DNA of 64,000 nt. It comes from Peronospora farinosa. Its lineage: Eukaryota > Oomycota > Peronosporomycetes > Peronosporales > Peronosporaceae. This document shows, piece after piece, positions 1 through 10,502 of this stretch (positions are counted from its first letter, which is position 1; the number at the start of each line of letters is the position of its first letter). A program made the position numbers and the translations under genes. The DNA is taken from positions 88,869 to 152,868 of the forward strand of contig CANTFK010000705.1 in NCBI GenBank assembly GCA_947646735.1, read 5' to 3'. The notes under the pieces were generated by a model. It did not search any database and was not told where the DNA came from. It worked only from the letters and a program-made list of their open reading frames with translations.

Positions 1-2215
1 CTTCCTTTTCCACTGTGCTATAGTTCACCTCGTTTGACTTGAGGGTTCGGCTCGTAAACATTACCGGCATATACAGGCCGTCGTAATTTTGCACCAACGA
101 CGCCGAAATAGCCCAATCACTTGCGTAGACAATGATGACCGCCTCTCTAGCTGGGTCGAAATGTCGTAGGATGGGCGCCATAGCAATCTTGTTCTTAAGC
201 ATGGCAAACGCTACTTGTACCTTCGACCATTTTTCTTCGTCGTCTTCCTGGGCCTTCACTTCCTCGTTAGCCTTAAATTTGCACCTCCAAGCGTGAAAAC
301 CCACCTCTCTCAGTTCGTAAAGGATCGACGCGTATATGGCATAATCTTCGATGTACCTGCTGTAGTAATTTAGGCTTCCTAGAAAGGACTGCATAACCTT
401 CAGCGTTGTCGGTAGAGGTAGGTCGACCAAAGACTGAAGATCTTTTGGGTGGGCCTCTAGTCTCTCCTTGGAAACTCGATGTCCAAGATACTCGACCTTC
501 CGACATCCCCACGTACTCTTGACGGCACTGACCGACAAATCCCAATAGTCACACACGTCTAGCAGCCGCTCCACTTTCTGGCATAATACGTCCCACGATT
601 CGGCCGGAACAAGTATATCGTCAATGTATGATCGTCGACCCAATATAGAGAGGCCCGAGTTTGCATCTGGTTCCCCTGTTGCGAACAAATCCTCTGTTTC
701 CTCTGTGGCAGCCCCTGGCGAAATCCGCAAGAATACATATAACGCATTATCCAACAACCTTTGATATATCTGAGGCGCATTCTTAAGCCCAAAAGGCATC
801 CGAAGCCATTCAAATAATCCCAGTGGAGTAACGAAAGCTGAGATTAATCTCGCCCTTTCGGTCATACTGACGACCCAAAAACCACTCGCCATATCAAGAG
901 AACAGTACCATAAAGCTCCATCCAAGTCTTCCAGTAATTCGTTAATCAACGGCATCGGGTATACCATGAGCTGGGTAAGATCATTCACCAACCGATAGTC
1001 GATACACAATCGAATATCGACCCCATTCTTCTTTACGATAATTACAATTGGGCTGGCCCACGACGAGGTGGAAGGCTGAATGATCTTTACCGATAACAGT
1101 CCTTTGATCAGGTCGGCTAACTTCTCTCTGAATTGAGGGGCCACCTTCCGTACGCTTTGCGTGATCGGTCTTGTGTTCCCCACATCGATATCGCATATCG
1201 CTCCTCGGGCGGCCGGGGGTAAGGCGTTACCTTTGCCCATCAGCAGATGTCGTTTCTTCCATATTATTTGTCGCAACCGGTACACCTCTTCGGGAGTGTT
1301 CCCATCTGGATCTGGAATCTGTATATCTTCTAACGCAATGCCTTCGGATGAGGGGTCCACTTCCGGTACGACCGCCCACCCTGGCCTTATGTCCTCGGCC
1401 CAAAGTTCCCCACTCTCGAAAGAACACACCTGGTCATCTGCCTGTAACAAGTCTACCAGTTTGACTTCCTTCTCATTGGTGGTGGTCACTGTATGTAGGT
1501 CTTCTTCAAATACACTCCGCTTTTGGGCGGTCCCCTCCTGCCAATTCACCCTCTCTTCGCACAGTTGTTCTTCACTGTCGGGTACCGGTTGGTGTGTTAT
1601 ATTCATCATTGGGGTTGGGGCCTGCGGTCGCTGTAAGATGTGTGACGGAGTCTTATACTCTGGTCTCTCCACTAGTGGCCCCTCTTCCTCTTCCGTTAGG
1701 TCGACCTGATGGTCGACTTGGTCAGTAGTAGATTCATAAGCCATATTTAGCCATTCCGCATATCTTCGAGAGCCTACCGAGACAAACCCTTGCGTTCTTG
1801 GAACTTGCTCCCTAGTCAACCACATACCTACCTTGGTATCTTCGTGCAATGTTAAGGGGCGAGGGCTGACATTGGTTATCTTCAAAATCGGTCGACGTCC
1901 TATCCCTTGTATCATGGTGGTCACCCATCGTTCGCCTCTCGTGACCCACAATTTCCACTGTTCTGAGGTCGACCTTTTGAGAGGCACTTCCGTACATCCT
2001 CCAACGGATATCTGTACATACCGACCCAATTTCACATCCGATACTCGCGTATTATACAGTGTCCTTCGCCCAGTCAACTGTACCCTGACCTCATCGGGGA
2101 GGCAAAGAGTTCCGTCGGCCAAGTCTAACCGGATACCGGCTGGGACCATGAAGTCCATCCCCAAAATTGCATCTTGGCCTACCATAGGGCCTACCCACAC
2201 CTTAAAGATGTACAC
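1..2215 (-). CDS. Family A Ty3/gypsy pol, left copy (protease end, RT, start of RNase H), partial
   Basis: Reverse complement of 7830-10044: position p here pairs with 10045 minus p, and almost every base matches. It therefore encodes the end of the aspartic protease, the linker, the reverse transcriptase (RT, with a YIDD-type catalytic box) and the beginning of RNase H of a Ty3/gypsy retrotransposon. The frame leaves the window at base 1. At the spot where the right copy has a TGA stop (9756-9758) this copy has TGG, so this arm is the better-preserved one there. Its protease start lies at 3578-4121, separated from this part by a solo LTR. Identity to the right arm is seen directly. That the arm is fully open is only spot-checked. 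Confidence 0.85.
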   Translation of the reverse strand, partial: MYIFKVWVGPMVGQDAILGMDFMVPAGIRLDLADGTLCLPDEVRVQLTGRRTLYNTRVSDVKLGRYVQISVGGCTEVPLKRSTSEQWKLWVTRGERWVTTMIQGIGRRPILKITNVSPRPLTLHEDTKVGMWLTREQVPRTQGFVSVGSRRYAEWLNMAYESTTDQVDHQVDLTEEEEGPLVERPEYKTPSHILQRPQAPTPMMNITHQPVPDSEEQLCEERVNWQEGTAQKRSVFEEDLHTVTTTNEKEVKLVDLLQADDQVCSFESGELWAEDIRPGWAVVPEVDPSSEGIALEDIQIPDPDGNTPEEVYRLRQIIWKKRHLLMGKGNALPPAARGAICDIDVGNTRPITQSVRKVAPQFREKLADLIKGLLSVKIIQPSTSSWASPIVIIVKKNGVDIRLCIDYRLVNDLTQLMVYPMPLINELLEDLDGALWYCSLDMASGFWVVSMTERARLISAFVTPLGLFEWLRMPFGLKNAPQIYQRLLDNALYVFLRISPGAATEETEDLFATGEPDANSGLSILGRRSYIDDILVPAESWDVLCQKVERLLDVCDYWDLSVSAVKSTWGCRKVEYLGHRVSKERLEAHPKDLQSLVDLPLPTTLKVMQSFLGSLNYYSRYIEDYAIYASILYELREVGFHAWRCKFKANEEVKAQEDDEEKWSKVQVAFAMLKNKIAMAPILRHFDPAREAVIIVYASDWAISASLVQNYDGLYMPVMFTSRTLKSNEVNYSTVEKE

Positions 2216-3577
2216 TGTGGTGAAGTGGTTTCCTAAATTTTGAAGGACCCAGGTTCTAGTTGGATTGAAGGGACAAAGGGCCGTGGACTAGGGAGAAGGG
2301 ACCACGCACTCGAGAGAAGGGACCGGATATAATGGGAACCTCGGAGTGAAGCGACCGTTGGCTGAAAATTTGAAAGACAAACAAAGGAGAGGTCATTACC
2401 AGGGTACTGTTTAGCCGGTACCGAAGGGATTCGACCATGCCCCTCATTGGTCGACCCGGTCCCTCATTGGTCGGATCAGGTCCCTCATCGGTCGACCTCG
2501 GTCCCTCATCGGTCGACCTGGGTCCCTCATCGGTCGACCCGGTCCCTCATTGGTAGACCTGGGTCCCTCATCGGTAGACCCGGTACCTCGTCGGTAGACC
2601 TGGGTCCCTCATTGGTCGAACAGGTTCCTCATCGATAGACCTGGGTCCCTCATTGGTCAACCAGGTCCCTCATCGGTAGACCTGGGTCCCTCATTGGTCG
2701 ATCAGGTCCCTCATTGGGGTAGACCTGGGTCCCTCATTGGTCGACCTCGACCCCTCGGGGTTCAGCCACTCCGTACCAGTTAATACAAGGATCAGACCAG
2801 TCGACGCAAGGAATCAGAGCTTCAGGCAAGGATAGAGTAAAGGAGGTAAAAGGATAGGACTATATTAAATACTACTCAATTTGCGATCTACTTGGCAAGT
2901 CTTCGTCGCGCTGTAAAGGAACTCTAGTCTGGCCACACCCCTGTTCCGAAAAAGGGATATTTTTCCCCCCCCCCCTAAAAAAAGAGGGGGGGGCCCCAAA
3001 AAAAAAGCGAACCCCCACGTGGCACGACTCCGTCACCCAAGAAGAACTTGCTCTAAGCTACTCACTGTTCCGGGAAGGGATGAATTTTGGCCCCCCGTCG
3101 AAGACAGTTGTGTAGCGAAGTTCAAGTGCGAATAGAGCTCTAGGATATATTTGGCCTGTGAGCTCGTTCGAGTAGCAACACCCCCCAAGACCCGCTATCG
3201 GAAGCGGTCTCCCTCACCTCAAGGTCGGGGAGCAACGTAAAGGTCAGGTGGTTAATACCCCTGAACAGAAGGAAAAGGCCAGGGACGACAAGTGCCCCTG
3301 AAGAATTTGGCTCTAAGTCCACTCTCGACAAGGTCGATCGAGTGGCCACCTACCGGCCCACCGAGTGAAGCATATCCCCCCCAGGTCTACCTGCCTCAAG
3401 GCAGACATCTACATCTTCACCAAGTCCTCCGAAGAGTGCAACCCGCCAGCCGACGGGTACACAAGGTGAGAGAAGGTTCATACGCGGCATCGGGGTACCC
3501 CCTCCGACAGTCGGCAGTCCGGCACAGTGAGTGGTTTGGGGTCTCATCATACAATTTTGAGAACCCACTCCACCACA
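2216..3577 (+). mobile_element. Solo LTR of family A inside the protease gene
   Basis: Starts TGTGGTGAAGTGG and ends CCACTCCACCACA, so the TG..CA ends form an inverted repeat. It is flanked by the 4-bp duplication ACAC (2212-2215 and 3578-3581). It lies in opposite orientation to the surrounding minus-strand element and interrupts its aspartic protease. It holds about 15 copies of a 20-21 bp repeat (about 2441-2755), a TATA-like stretch at 2861-2870, and a 127-bp segment (2892-3018) that the other family copies lack. No internal retrotransposon sequence accompanies it, so it is a solo LTR. Confidence 0.9.
2441..2755. repeat. U3 tandem repeat, 20-21 bp unit with GGTCGACC palindrome
   Basis: About 15 head-to-tail units of the type GGTCCCTCATTGGTCGACC, with variants TCGGTCGACC and TTGGTAGACC. 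The core GGTCGACC is a perfect 8-bp palindrome. The array ends about 100 bp upstream of the TATA-like stretch. Equivalent arrays occur at about 7302-7610, 14985-15210 and 52318-52600. It looks like an amplified enhancer in U3; that role is inferred. Confidence 0.9.
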
Positions 3578-4121
3578 ACACCAAGTTCCCATTCAGAGTG
3601 ACCTTGATGCGAGTGCGTCCCTCCGTGGTGTCTACGGCTTCCCCAATACCAATACATTCTTGTCGTTCACTTTCATCAATTTGGCAGCCTACCTTACGAG
3701 CAAAGGCGATATCCAGAATGGATATCTCGGCCCCAGTATCGAACAACAAATTCGCATGGTCGTTGTTGACCTTTCCAGAGGCTTTCGCTTGGCTGAACCA
3801 TTTAGTAGGGGCGTGGTATTTCCAGTACCCCCTAGACTCGCCTGGCAATAAGTCCAACTCCATTACTGAACTTTCTCGAACAAAATTATTAGGCTCATTC
3901 AAAGAAGCAACATGGACCACCGGGAAATTTCCAATCTTCGATATATTTCCAATCTTAACTGGAATACCCGTTCCCTCCTTGGGCTGTTTCTCCACATATG
4001 CAAAGATGCAACAATTAGAACGCTCGGCTCGTACCAGATTCAAACCTGGCGAGCGTCCTAATTTGCCATCTTCTCGAGTTTCTCCGTGAACATCCCTGCA
4101 TGCTTGGCTGGGTTGTACCAT
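3578..4121 (-). CDS. Family A retroelement aspartic protease, N-terminal part, interrupted
   Basis: The minus-strand frame contains the retropepsin active-site motif DTGAEISILD preceded by hydrophobic residues (coded near 3740), as expected for a Ty3/gypsy protease that cuts the Gag-Pol polyprotein. The frame overlaps the 3' end of gag at 4058-4121, so protease is probably reached by frameshift. Coding is cut at 3578 by the solo LTR at 2216-3577; the remaining protease, including an ILGMDF motif, continues on the far side from 2215 leftward. The insertion must inactivate this copy. Confidence 0.85.
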
Positions 4122-5512
4122 TGACGGAACAAATTATAGAACTCCTCCATCTGGCACTTACCGATCTCGTGAATCTCTCCACAACCCCGGCATACAAACA
4201 GGCAGCGGTCAGACGGGTGACCTTTCCTTCCACAGCGGTCGCAGGTCAATCTTTTCCAGCAATTCAGATCTCCATGTTTCTTGGACCCGCAATATGCAAA
4301 TCTCGTGTTAGGGGTCGCTGATGACGGGCCGGGTCGCTGGTCTACCGCCTGGCGATGTTGGTCGGCCTCCCTAGTCGGTAGATTCTTTGAGAACCTCACA
4401 CTTGGATCCCTCCCCGCTTCCTTCTCCATAAGGTAGACTCGTCTTAGATCTCCCTCATTCTCCGAGGAGTCTGGACTGGAATCTTCAGAGCTCGAGTCTT
4501 CCAGGGGCGTCCGTACTGCATGTATGGAGCGGCGATTTAGATCTCTCGGCCTCTCGGGTAGTGCCGGTGCCTTCTGACGAAACTTGTTTGATCCAAACAG
4601 CATCTTGCCTCGTCTTGCCTTCGTCCGCTGACATGCTGTCAATACTTCCTCCAATTCTTCCACGTCCGCCAGACGCAGCATAGTCAACTTGTCTGCTAGC
4701 TCTGGGTCGTCCACCGTCAAAATGTAGTGATCGACGTGATCCTTCTGAATCTTGGGCGACCCATCCTTAATCTTCATCTTCGCCCTGAGTCCAAGCACAT
4801 TCAGGCGGTACAGATAATCCAGCGGGGTCTCTTCCGATCTTTTCTTCGCATGGTAGTACTGGCGGGCGACCGGCACCCCCGTACCACAGAAACGAATCAT
4901 GAACTCTTGGATTAAGTCCTTCCAGTTTCCTCGGACTGAGCGACCCAGTTGACGGTACCAATTCTGCGCCGGTCCAGTCAGCAATCCTCCAAAAACGAGA
5001 CATCGTTCATCATCTGGTGCTTGGTCTCTTATAAATGCTGTCTTGACCGTTGATACCCATCTGCGCGCTCTGTCTTCGTCTTGGTCTCTTCCATGAAATT
5101 CTTTAAGATCCGAGGTCGCCGAGAGTTTGATGCGAGGGACCATATTTGGCATCTGTCCCAGCGCTGCGTTCGCCATCATCGACTGAGGTCCCCTCAAATC
5201 CATGTTGTCAGGGTCGAACTCACAGGAACCGACGGATTCCATATCGACGTCGGTCATCGTGTGGCCTCTTGGCATTTGTATGCCTGGATGCTGGTCGTGG
5301 TTAGCGGTCGTCCTTTGCGCCTCTGGTCTTCCTCCTGCTACACTCCCGTTAGGGTGTGCCCGCGGTACTTGACGTTCATTCAAAAATCTTGCCATCGCCG
5401 CGTCGAAGAGGGTCTGCAGATCGCCTACCGGGTAGGTAGGTCCTTCCCCCCCCCCAGCATCTTCGTCACGGGGCAGAGCAAATTCCAACTTTTTCTCTTG
5501 CTGATTTCCCAT
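4058..5512 (-). CDS. Family A Gag polyprotein
   Basis: ATG at 5512; the open frame continues upstream to about 5569. About 480 residues. The centre has a retrotransposon Gag capsid-like region (the WY...LGRSVRGNW and FCGTGVP block), followed by an acidic Ser-rich stretch. At the C-terminus are cysteine-histidine knuckles: CDRCGRKGHPSDRC fits CX2CX4HX4C, flanked by a second, looser CX2CX3HX4C knuckle. Gag forms the particle and binds RNA. It is followed by protease in another frame with a 64-bp overlap. Confidence 0.85.
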   Translation of the reverse strand: MGNQQEKKLEFALPRDEDAGGGEGPTYPVGDLQTLFDAAMARFLNERQVPRAHPNGSVAGGRPEAQRTTANHDQHPGIQMPRGHTMTDVDMESVGSCEFDPDNMDLRGPQSMMANAALGQMPNMVPRIKLSATSDLKEFHGRDQDEDRARRWVSTVKTAFIRDQAPDDERCLVFGGLLTGPAQNWYRQLGRSVRGNWKDLIQEFMIRFCGTGVPVARQYYHAKKRSEETPLDYLYRLNVLGLRAKMKIKDGSPKIQKDHVDHYILTVDDPELADKLTMLRLADVEELEEVLTACQRTKARRGKMLFGSNKFRQKAPALPERPRDLNRRSIHAVRTPLEDSSSEDSSPDSSENEGDLRRVYLMEKEAGRDPSVRFSKNLPTREADQHRQAVDQRPGPSSATPNTRFAYCGSKKHGDLNCWKRLTCDRCGRKGHPSDRCLFVCRGCGEIHEIGKCQMEEFYNLFRQWYNPAKHAGMFTEKLEKMAN

Positions 5513-5558
5513 TGGCTGAAAATCGGAATGATTTTCATTCTTGCCACGCGTCGCCGTT

Positions 5559-6585
5559 TCAGAGACCACTTGGTTCCTGCTCCGCGCTGCGCGCTCGGGC
5601 CTGGAGCAGCGCCGCTCCAGTAGGGCCTAGGGGCATCCTAGTGACCGACCCAGTTGAGGACGATCCTGGGGACCACGGTGCTGCTTCCCTCTGGCCGCTT
5701 GGCATCCGGTGTTGAGATGGGTCTTGATTCGCCCCTGGGTGGCCGGCGGCTCCGTACATGTGGGGACCCACCGTGATGTCTTGAAGCGTCATCTGGCTGT
5801 CGTTGGACCGCTTGTGTGTAGGTGTCACCAGAGGTGGGTGTTCCGTTGCTGGTGTGGTACCCACCAGGATCGACAGACGCTTGTGCATATGTTCTAACGC
5901 TTTTGTGATTCTGTCGAATCCCAGGGATAGCAGGTCATCCGGGTCGAACCGACCTGCGACCATGTTCGCTTCACGAAGCATGGTGACCAGCGCTGTGATC
6001 GCGTCCGTGACGGAGTGCAGCCGTGGCAGGGTCGACACCGGCCCAGTGAGTTGACCCAGCTGCCGGATCTCCAGGGTCTTCGCGACGGGGTCGCTCTCCA
6101 GGAACGCGTTCAGCTTGCGTTGGTGGTAGGCCCTCGTGACATCAGCGTCTGTCCATGACGCCAGTCCTGCCTTCTCGGGGCCTATCGACTTGGTGTTTCC
6201 GGGTGCCTTCATCCGGAACTTCGTCGGCTTGGACTGCGCGATCTTGTCTTTGTTGTTTTTTCGGGGACCTTAGCCTCTCGGTTTTCACCGTCGGCTGATG
6301 GTCCTCTGGATCATGATAGGCGTCATGACCCAAGGTGTCCTCAACGAGGACATAGGGAGGGTATTTAGGTTTTTCTTCAATAAATTCAACCTCGACCATG
6401 TTGACCGGGCCCCTCCCAAGGTCCGGTCGGTCCTTCGATCCTTTGTTTGTTTCTTCTTGAGTCACTGGCGATCGGTCTTCCAGTGACTCTTCGGTCTTGT
6501 GCTCCTTCTTGACTTGAACATCTTTATCGTCTTGGGACTCGCGGTGAAATCCCGCGTCTTCCGAAGATCCGGGCACGCGCACCAT
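5559..6585 (-). CDS. Family A leader ORF(s) upstream of Gag, frameshifted
   Basis: Directly after the LTR end a frame opens with MVRVPGSSED (ATG at 6583-6585) and runs to about 6142. It is highly charged (Glu, Lys and Asp rich). A second frame (ATG at 6212) continues to 5559 with a helical, Leu-rich segment. The two together look like one N-terminal Gag extension or a separate leader protein broken by a frameshift near 6150-6200. The first ATG overlaps the primer-binding site. No known domain was recognised. This long leader before the capsid region is unusual for Ty3/gypsy elements. Confidence 0.55.
6567..6585 (-). other. Putative tRNA primer-binding site of family A
   Basis: On the minus strand the LTR ends in CCACCACA; then comes A and TGGTGCGCGTGCCCGGATC. 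A TGG right after the LTR is the hallmark of a primer-binding site matching a tRNA 3' CCA end, and the rest is GC-rich like an acceptor plus T-stem. The matching tRNA was not identified. Confidence 0.55.
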
Positions 6586-7829
6586 TGTGGTGGAGTGGGT
6601 TCTCAAAATTGTATGATGAGACCCCAAACCACTCACTGTGCCGGACTGCCGACTGTCGGAGGGGGTACCCCGATGCCGCGTATGAACCTTCTCTCACCTT
6701 GTGTACCCGTCGGCTGGCGGGTTGCACTCTTCGGAGGACTTGGTGACGATGTAGATGTCTGCCTTGAGGGAGGTAGACCTGGGGGGCCTCGAGTGGATAT
6801 GCTTCACTTGGTGGGCCGGTAGGTGGCCACTCGATCGACCTTGTCGAGAGTGGACTTAGAGCCAAATTCTTCAGGGGCACTTGTCGTCCCTGGCCTTTTC
6901 CTTCTGTTTCAGGGGTATTAACCACCTGACCTTTACGTTGCTCCCCGACCTTGAGGTGAGGGAGACCGCTTCCGATAGCGGGTCTTGGGGGGGGGGTGTT
7001 GCTACTCGAACGAGCTCACAGGCCAAATATATCCTGGAGCTCTATTCGCACTTGAACTTCGCTACACAACTGTCTTCGACGGGGGGCCAAAATATATCCC
7101 TTCCCGGAACAGTGAGTAACTTAGAACAAGTCCTTCTTGGGTGACGGAGTCGTGCCACGTAGATCGCAAATTGAGTAGTATTTAATATAGTCCTATCCTT
7201 TTACCTCCTTTACTCTATCCTTGCCTGAAGCTCTGATTCCTTGCGTCGACTGGTCTGATCCTTGTATTAACTGGTCAGGAGTGGCTAAACCCCGAGGGGC
7301 CGAGGTCGACCAATGAGGGACCTGATCGACCAATGAGGGACCTGATCGACCAATGAGGGACCCAGGTCTACCGATGAGGGACCTGGTTGACCAATGAGGG
7401 ACCCAGGTCTATCGATGAGGAACCTGTTCGACCAATGAGGGACCCAGGTCTACCGACGAGGTACCGGGTCTACCGATGAGGGACCCAGGTCTACCAATGA
7501 GGGACCGGGTCGACCAATGAGGGACCCAGGTCGACCGATGAGGGACCGGGTCGACCGATGAGGGACCTGTCCGACCAATGATGGACCGGGTCGACCAATG
7601 AGGGGCATGGTCGAATCCCTTCGGTACCGGCTAAACAGTACCCTGGTAATGACCTCTCCTTTGTTTGTCTTTCAAATTTTCAGCCAACGGTCGCTTCACT
7701 CCGAGGTTCCCATTATATCCGGTCCCTTCTCTCGAGTGCGTGGTCCCTTCTCCCTAGTCCACGGCCCTTTGTCCCTTCAATCCAACTAGAACCTGGGTCC
7801 TTCAAAATTTAGGAAACCACTTCACCACA
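6586..7829 (-). mobile_element. Family A LTR at the inverted junction (5' LTR of left copy)
   Basis: TG..CA ends as in the other A copies, 1244 bp, read on the minus strand. On its left (downstream) side is the primer-binding site and gag of the left element. On its right side the sequence is the protease of the right, plus-strand element, cut at exactly the base (7830) where the solo LTR interrupts the left copy (2215). There is no target-site duplication. The LTR is thus shared by two elements in opposite orientation, which fits recombination between two LTRs. The tandem repeat array is at about 7302-7610 and the TATA-like stretch at 7180-7189 (minus). Confidence 0.88.
7302..7610. repeat. 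U3 tandem repeat array, copy 2
   Basis: Same 20-21 bp unit family as at 2441-2755, about 15 copies, reverse complemented. Unit types alternate between palindromic GGTCGACC and the variant GGTCTACC. Confidence 0.9.
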
Positions 7830-9758
7830 GTGTACATCTTTAAGGTGTGGGTAGGCCCTATGGTAGGCCAAGATGCAATTTTGGGGATGGACTTCATGGT
7901 CCCAGCCGGTATCCGGTTAGACTTGGCCGACGGAACTCTTTGCCTCCCCGATGAGGTCAGGGTACAGTTGACTGGGCGAAGGACACTGTATAATACGCGA
8001 GTATCGGATGTGAAATTGGGTCGGTATGTACAGATATCCGTTGGAGGATGTACGGAAGTGCCTCTCAAAAGGTCGACCTCAGAACAGTGGAAATTGTGGG
8101 TCACGAGAGGCGAACGATGGGTGACCACCATGATACAAGGGATAGGACCTCGACCGATTTTGAAGATAACCAATGTCAGCCCTCGCCCCTTAACATTGCA
8201 TGAAGATACCAAGGTAGGTATGTGGTTGACTAGGGAGCAAGTTCCAAGAACGCAAGGGTTTGTCTCGGTAGGCTCTCGAAGATATGCGGAATGGCTAAAT
8301 CTGGCTTATGAATCTACCACTGACCAAGTCGACCATCAGGTCGACCTAACGGAAGAGGAAGAGGGGCCACTAGTGGAGAGACCAGAGTATAAGACTCCGT
8401 CACACATCTTACAGCGACCGCAGGCCCCAACCCCAATGATGAATATAACACACCAACCGGTACCCGACAGTGAAGAACAACTGTGCGAAGAGAGGGTGAA
8501 TTGGCAGGAGGGGACCGCCCAAAAGCGGAGTGTATTTGAAGAAGACCTACATACAGTGACCACCACCAATGAGAAGGAAGTCAAACCGGTAGACTTGTTA
8601 CAGGCAGATGACCAGGTGTGTTCTTTCGAGAGTGGAGAACTTTGGGCCGAGGACATAAGGCCAGGGTGGGCGGTCGTACCGGAAGTGGACCCCTCATCCG
8701 AAGGCATTGCGTTAGAAGATATACAGATTCCAGATCCAGATGGGAACACTCCCGAAGAGGTGGACCGTTTGCGACAAATAATATGGAAGAAACGACATCT
8801 GCTGATGGGCAAAGGTAACGCCTTACCCCCGGCCGCCCGAGGAGCGATATGCGATATCGATGTAGGGAACGCAAGACCGATCGCGCAACGCGTACGAAAG
8901 GTGGCCCCTCAATTCAGAGAGAAGCTAGCCGACCTGATCAAGGGACTGTTATCAGCAAAGATCATTCAGCCTTCCACCTCGCCATGGGCCAGCCCAATTG
9001 TAATTATCGTGAAGAAGAATGGGGTCGATATTCGATTGTGTATCGACTATCGGTTGGTGAATGATCTTACCCAGCTCATGGTATACCCGATGCCGTTGAT
9101 TAACGAATTACTGGAAGACTTGGATGGAGCTTTATGGTACTGTTCTCTTGATATGGCGAGTGGTTTTTGGGTCGTCAGTATGACCGAAAGGGCGAGATTA
9201 ATCTCAGCTTTCGTTACTCCACTGGGATTATTTGAATGGCTTCGGATGCCTTTTGGGCTTAAGAATGCGCCTCAGATATATCAAAGGTTGTTGGATAATG
9301 CGTTATATGTATTCTTGCGGATTTCGCCAGGGGCTGCCACAGAGGAAACAGAGGATTTGTTCGCAACAGGGGAACCAGATGCAAACTCGGGCCTCTCTGT
9401 ATTGGGTCGACGATCATACATTGACGATATACTTGTTCCGGCCGAATCGTGGGACGTATTATGCCAGAAAGTGGAGCGGCTGCTAGACGTGTGTGACTAT
9501 TGGAATTTGTCGGTCAGTGCCGTCAAGAGTACGTGGGGATGTCGGAAGGTCGAGTATCTTGGACATCGAGTTTCCAAAGGGGGACTAGAGGCCCACCCAA
9601 AAGATCTTCAGTCTTTGGTCGACCTACCTCTACCGACAACACTGAAGGCTATGCAGTCCTTTCTAGGAAGCCTAAATTACTACAGCAGGTACATCGAAGA
9701 TTATGCCATATACGCGTCGATCCTTTACGAACTGAGAGAGGTGGATTTTCACGCTTGA
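7830..9758 (+). CDS. Family A pol, right copy: protease end and reverse transcriptase
   Basis: 642 codons from the LTR junction. The first residues are the protease C-terminal half (ILGMDF). After an acidic linker comes the RT: the DIRLCIDYR region, the LDMASGFW motif, the MPFGLKNAP motif, and the catalytic YIDDILV near 9420, then LGHRV and the connection domain. The frame stops at TGA 9756-9758 where the left copy has TGG, so this is a nonsense mutation; the same frame continues after it. The 5' half of this element (5' LTR, gag, protease start) is missing. Confidence 0.9.
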   Translation: MYIFKVWVGPMVGQDAILGMDFMVPAGIRLDLADGTLCLPDEVRVQLTGRRTLYNTRVSDVKLGRYVQISVGGCTEVPLKRSTSEQWKLWVTRGERWVTTMIQGIGPRPILKITNVSPRPLTLHEDTKVGMWLTREQVPRTQGFVSVGSRRYAEWLNLAYESTTDQVDHQVDLTEEEEGPLVERPEYKTPSHILQRPQAPTPMMNITHQPVPDSEEQLCEERVNWQEGTAQKRSVFEEDLHTVTTTNEKEVKPVDLLQADDQVCSFESGELWAEDIRPGWAVVPEVDPSSEGIALEDIQIPDPDGNTPEEVDRLRQIIWKKRHLLMGKGNALPPAARGAICDIDVGNARPIAQRVRKVAPQFREKLADLIKGLLSAKIIQPSTSPWASPIVIIVKKNGVDIRLCIDYRLVNDLTQLMVYPMPLINELLEDLDGALWYCSLDMASGFWVVSMTERARLISAFVTPLGLFEWLRMPFGLKNAPQIYQRLLDNALYVFLRISPGAATEETEDLFATGEPDANSGLSVLGRRSYIDDILVPAESWDVLCQKVERLLDVCDYWNLSVSAVKSTWGCRKVEYLGHRVSKGGLEAHPKDLQSLVDLPLPTTLKAMQSFLGSLNYYSRYIEDYAIYASILYELREVDFHA

Positions 9759-10502
9759 AGGTGCAAATTTAAGGCTAACGAGGAAGTGGCGGCCCAGGAA
9801 GACGACGAAGAAAAATGGTCGAAGGTACAAGTAGCGTTTGCCATGCTCAAGAACAAGATTGCTACGGCGCCCATCCTACGACATTTCGACCCGGCTAGAG
9901 AGGCGGTCATCATTGTCTACGCAAGTGATTGGGCTATCTCGGCGTCGTTGGTGCAAAATTACGACGGCATGTATATGCCGGTAATGTTTACGAGCCGAAC
10001 CCTCAAGTCAAACGAGGTGAACTATAGCACAGTGGAAAAGGAAGTGTTGGCGTTGTTACGGATATTGGAAACTTGCTTCACGATGTTGGTCACCCGACCT
10101 CTCAAAGTTCTGACGAGGCATTCTACACTAGCCTGGCTAGTAAAGTCTTCGGGGTTGCAAGGTCGCTTAGGAAACTGGGCCGCTCTCTTGTCCTAGTGAA
10201 CTTTGGAGATTGTGAAATGCAAGAAAGGCGAAGACCAGGTACTGGGGGCGTTAGCTGCCAGCATTACGCCTCGAGAGAGTGTGGACTCAATTCTGTCGTC
10301 AATTGCTCCCAAGAAGCAATCCAGGCAAGTGGCCGACCTACCGACGCCCACAGTGAAACCAAACGAAGAACTGTATGTGATGAGTTTCGATGGGTCGGCG
10401 CGGGTGAAGCAAGGAGGAGGCGCCTGCAGCGCTATTGTGTGGAGACTCCCTGCATGGACTATAGTCGCCGCTGCATCGAATATCTCGACAAGTCTACAGT
10501 GA
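9759..10502 (+). pseudogene. Family A pol: Ty3/gypsy RNase H plus start of a second, archaeal-type RNase H
   Basis: Same frame as the RT. The first part has the Ty3/gypsy RNase H pattern (YASDWAISASLVQ, then the VEKEVLALL motif). A stop follows at 10194-10196, with a second stop codon right after it. Then the frame resumes with MSFDGSARVKQGGGACS, the start of a second RNase H of the archaeal/plant-Tat type. The frame ends at 10502 through a one-base shift; the rest of that domain continues in the next frame. Degraded, not functional as it stands. Confidence 0.8.

Noticed and set aside
2441..2755. Regular repeats resembling a CRISPR array
   Set aside because: Units are contiguous with no unique spacers and lie within an LTR of a eukaryotic genome.
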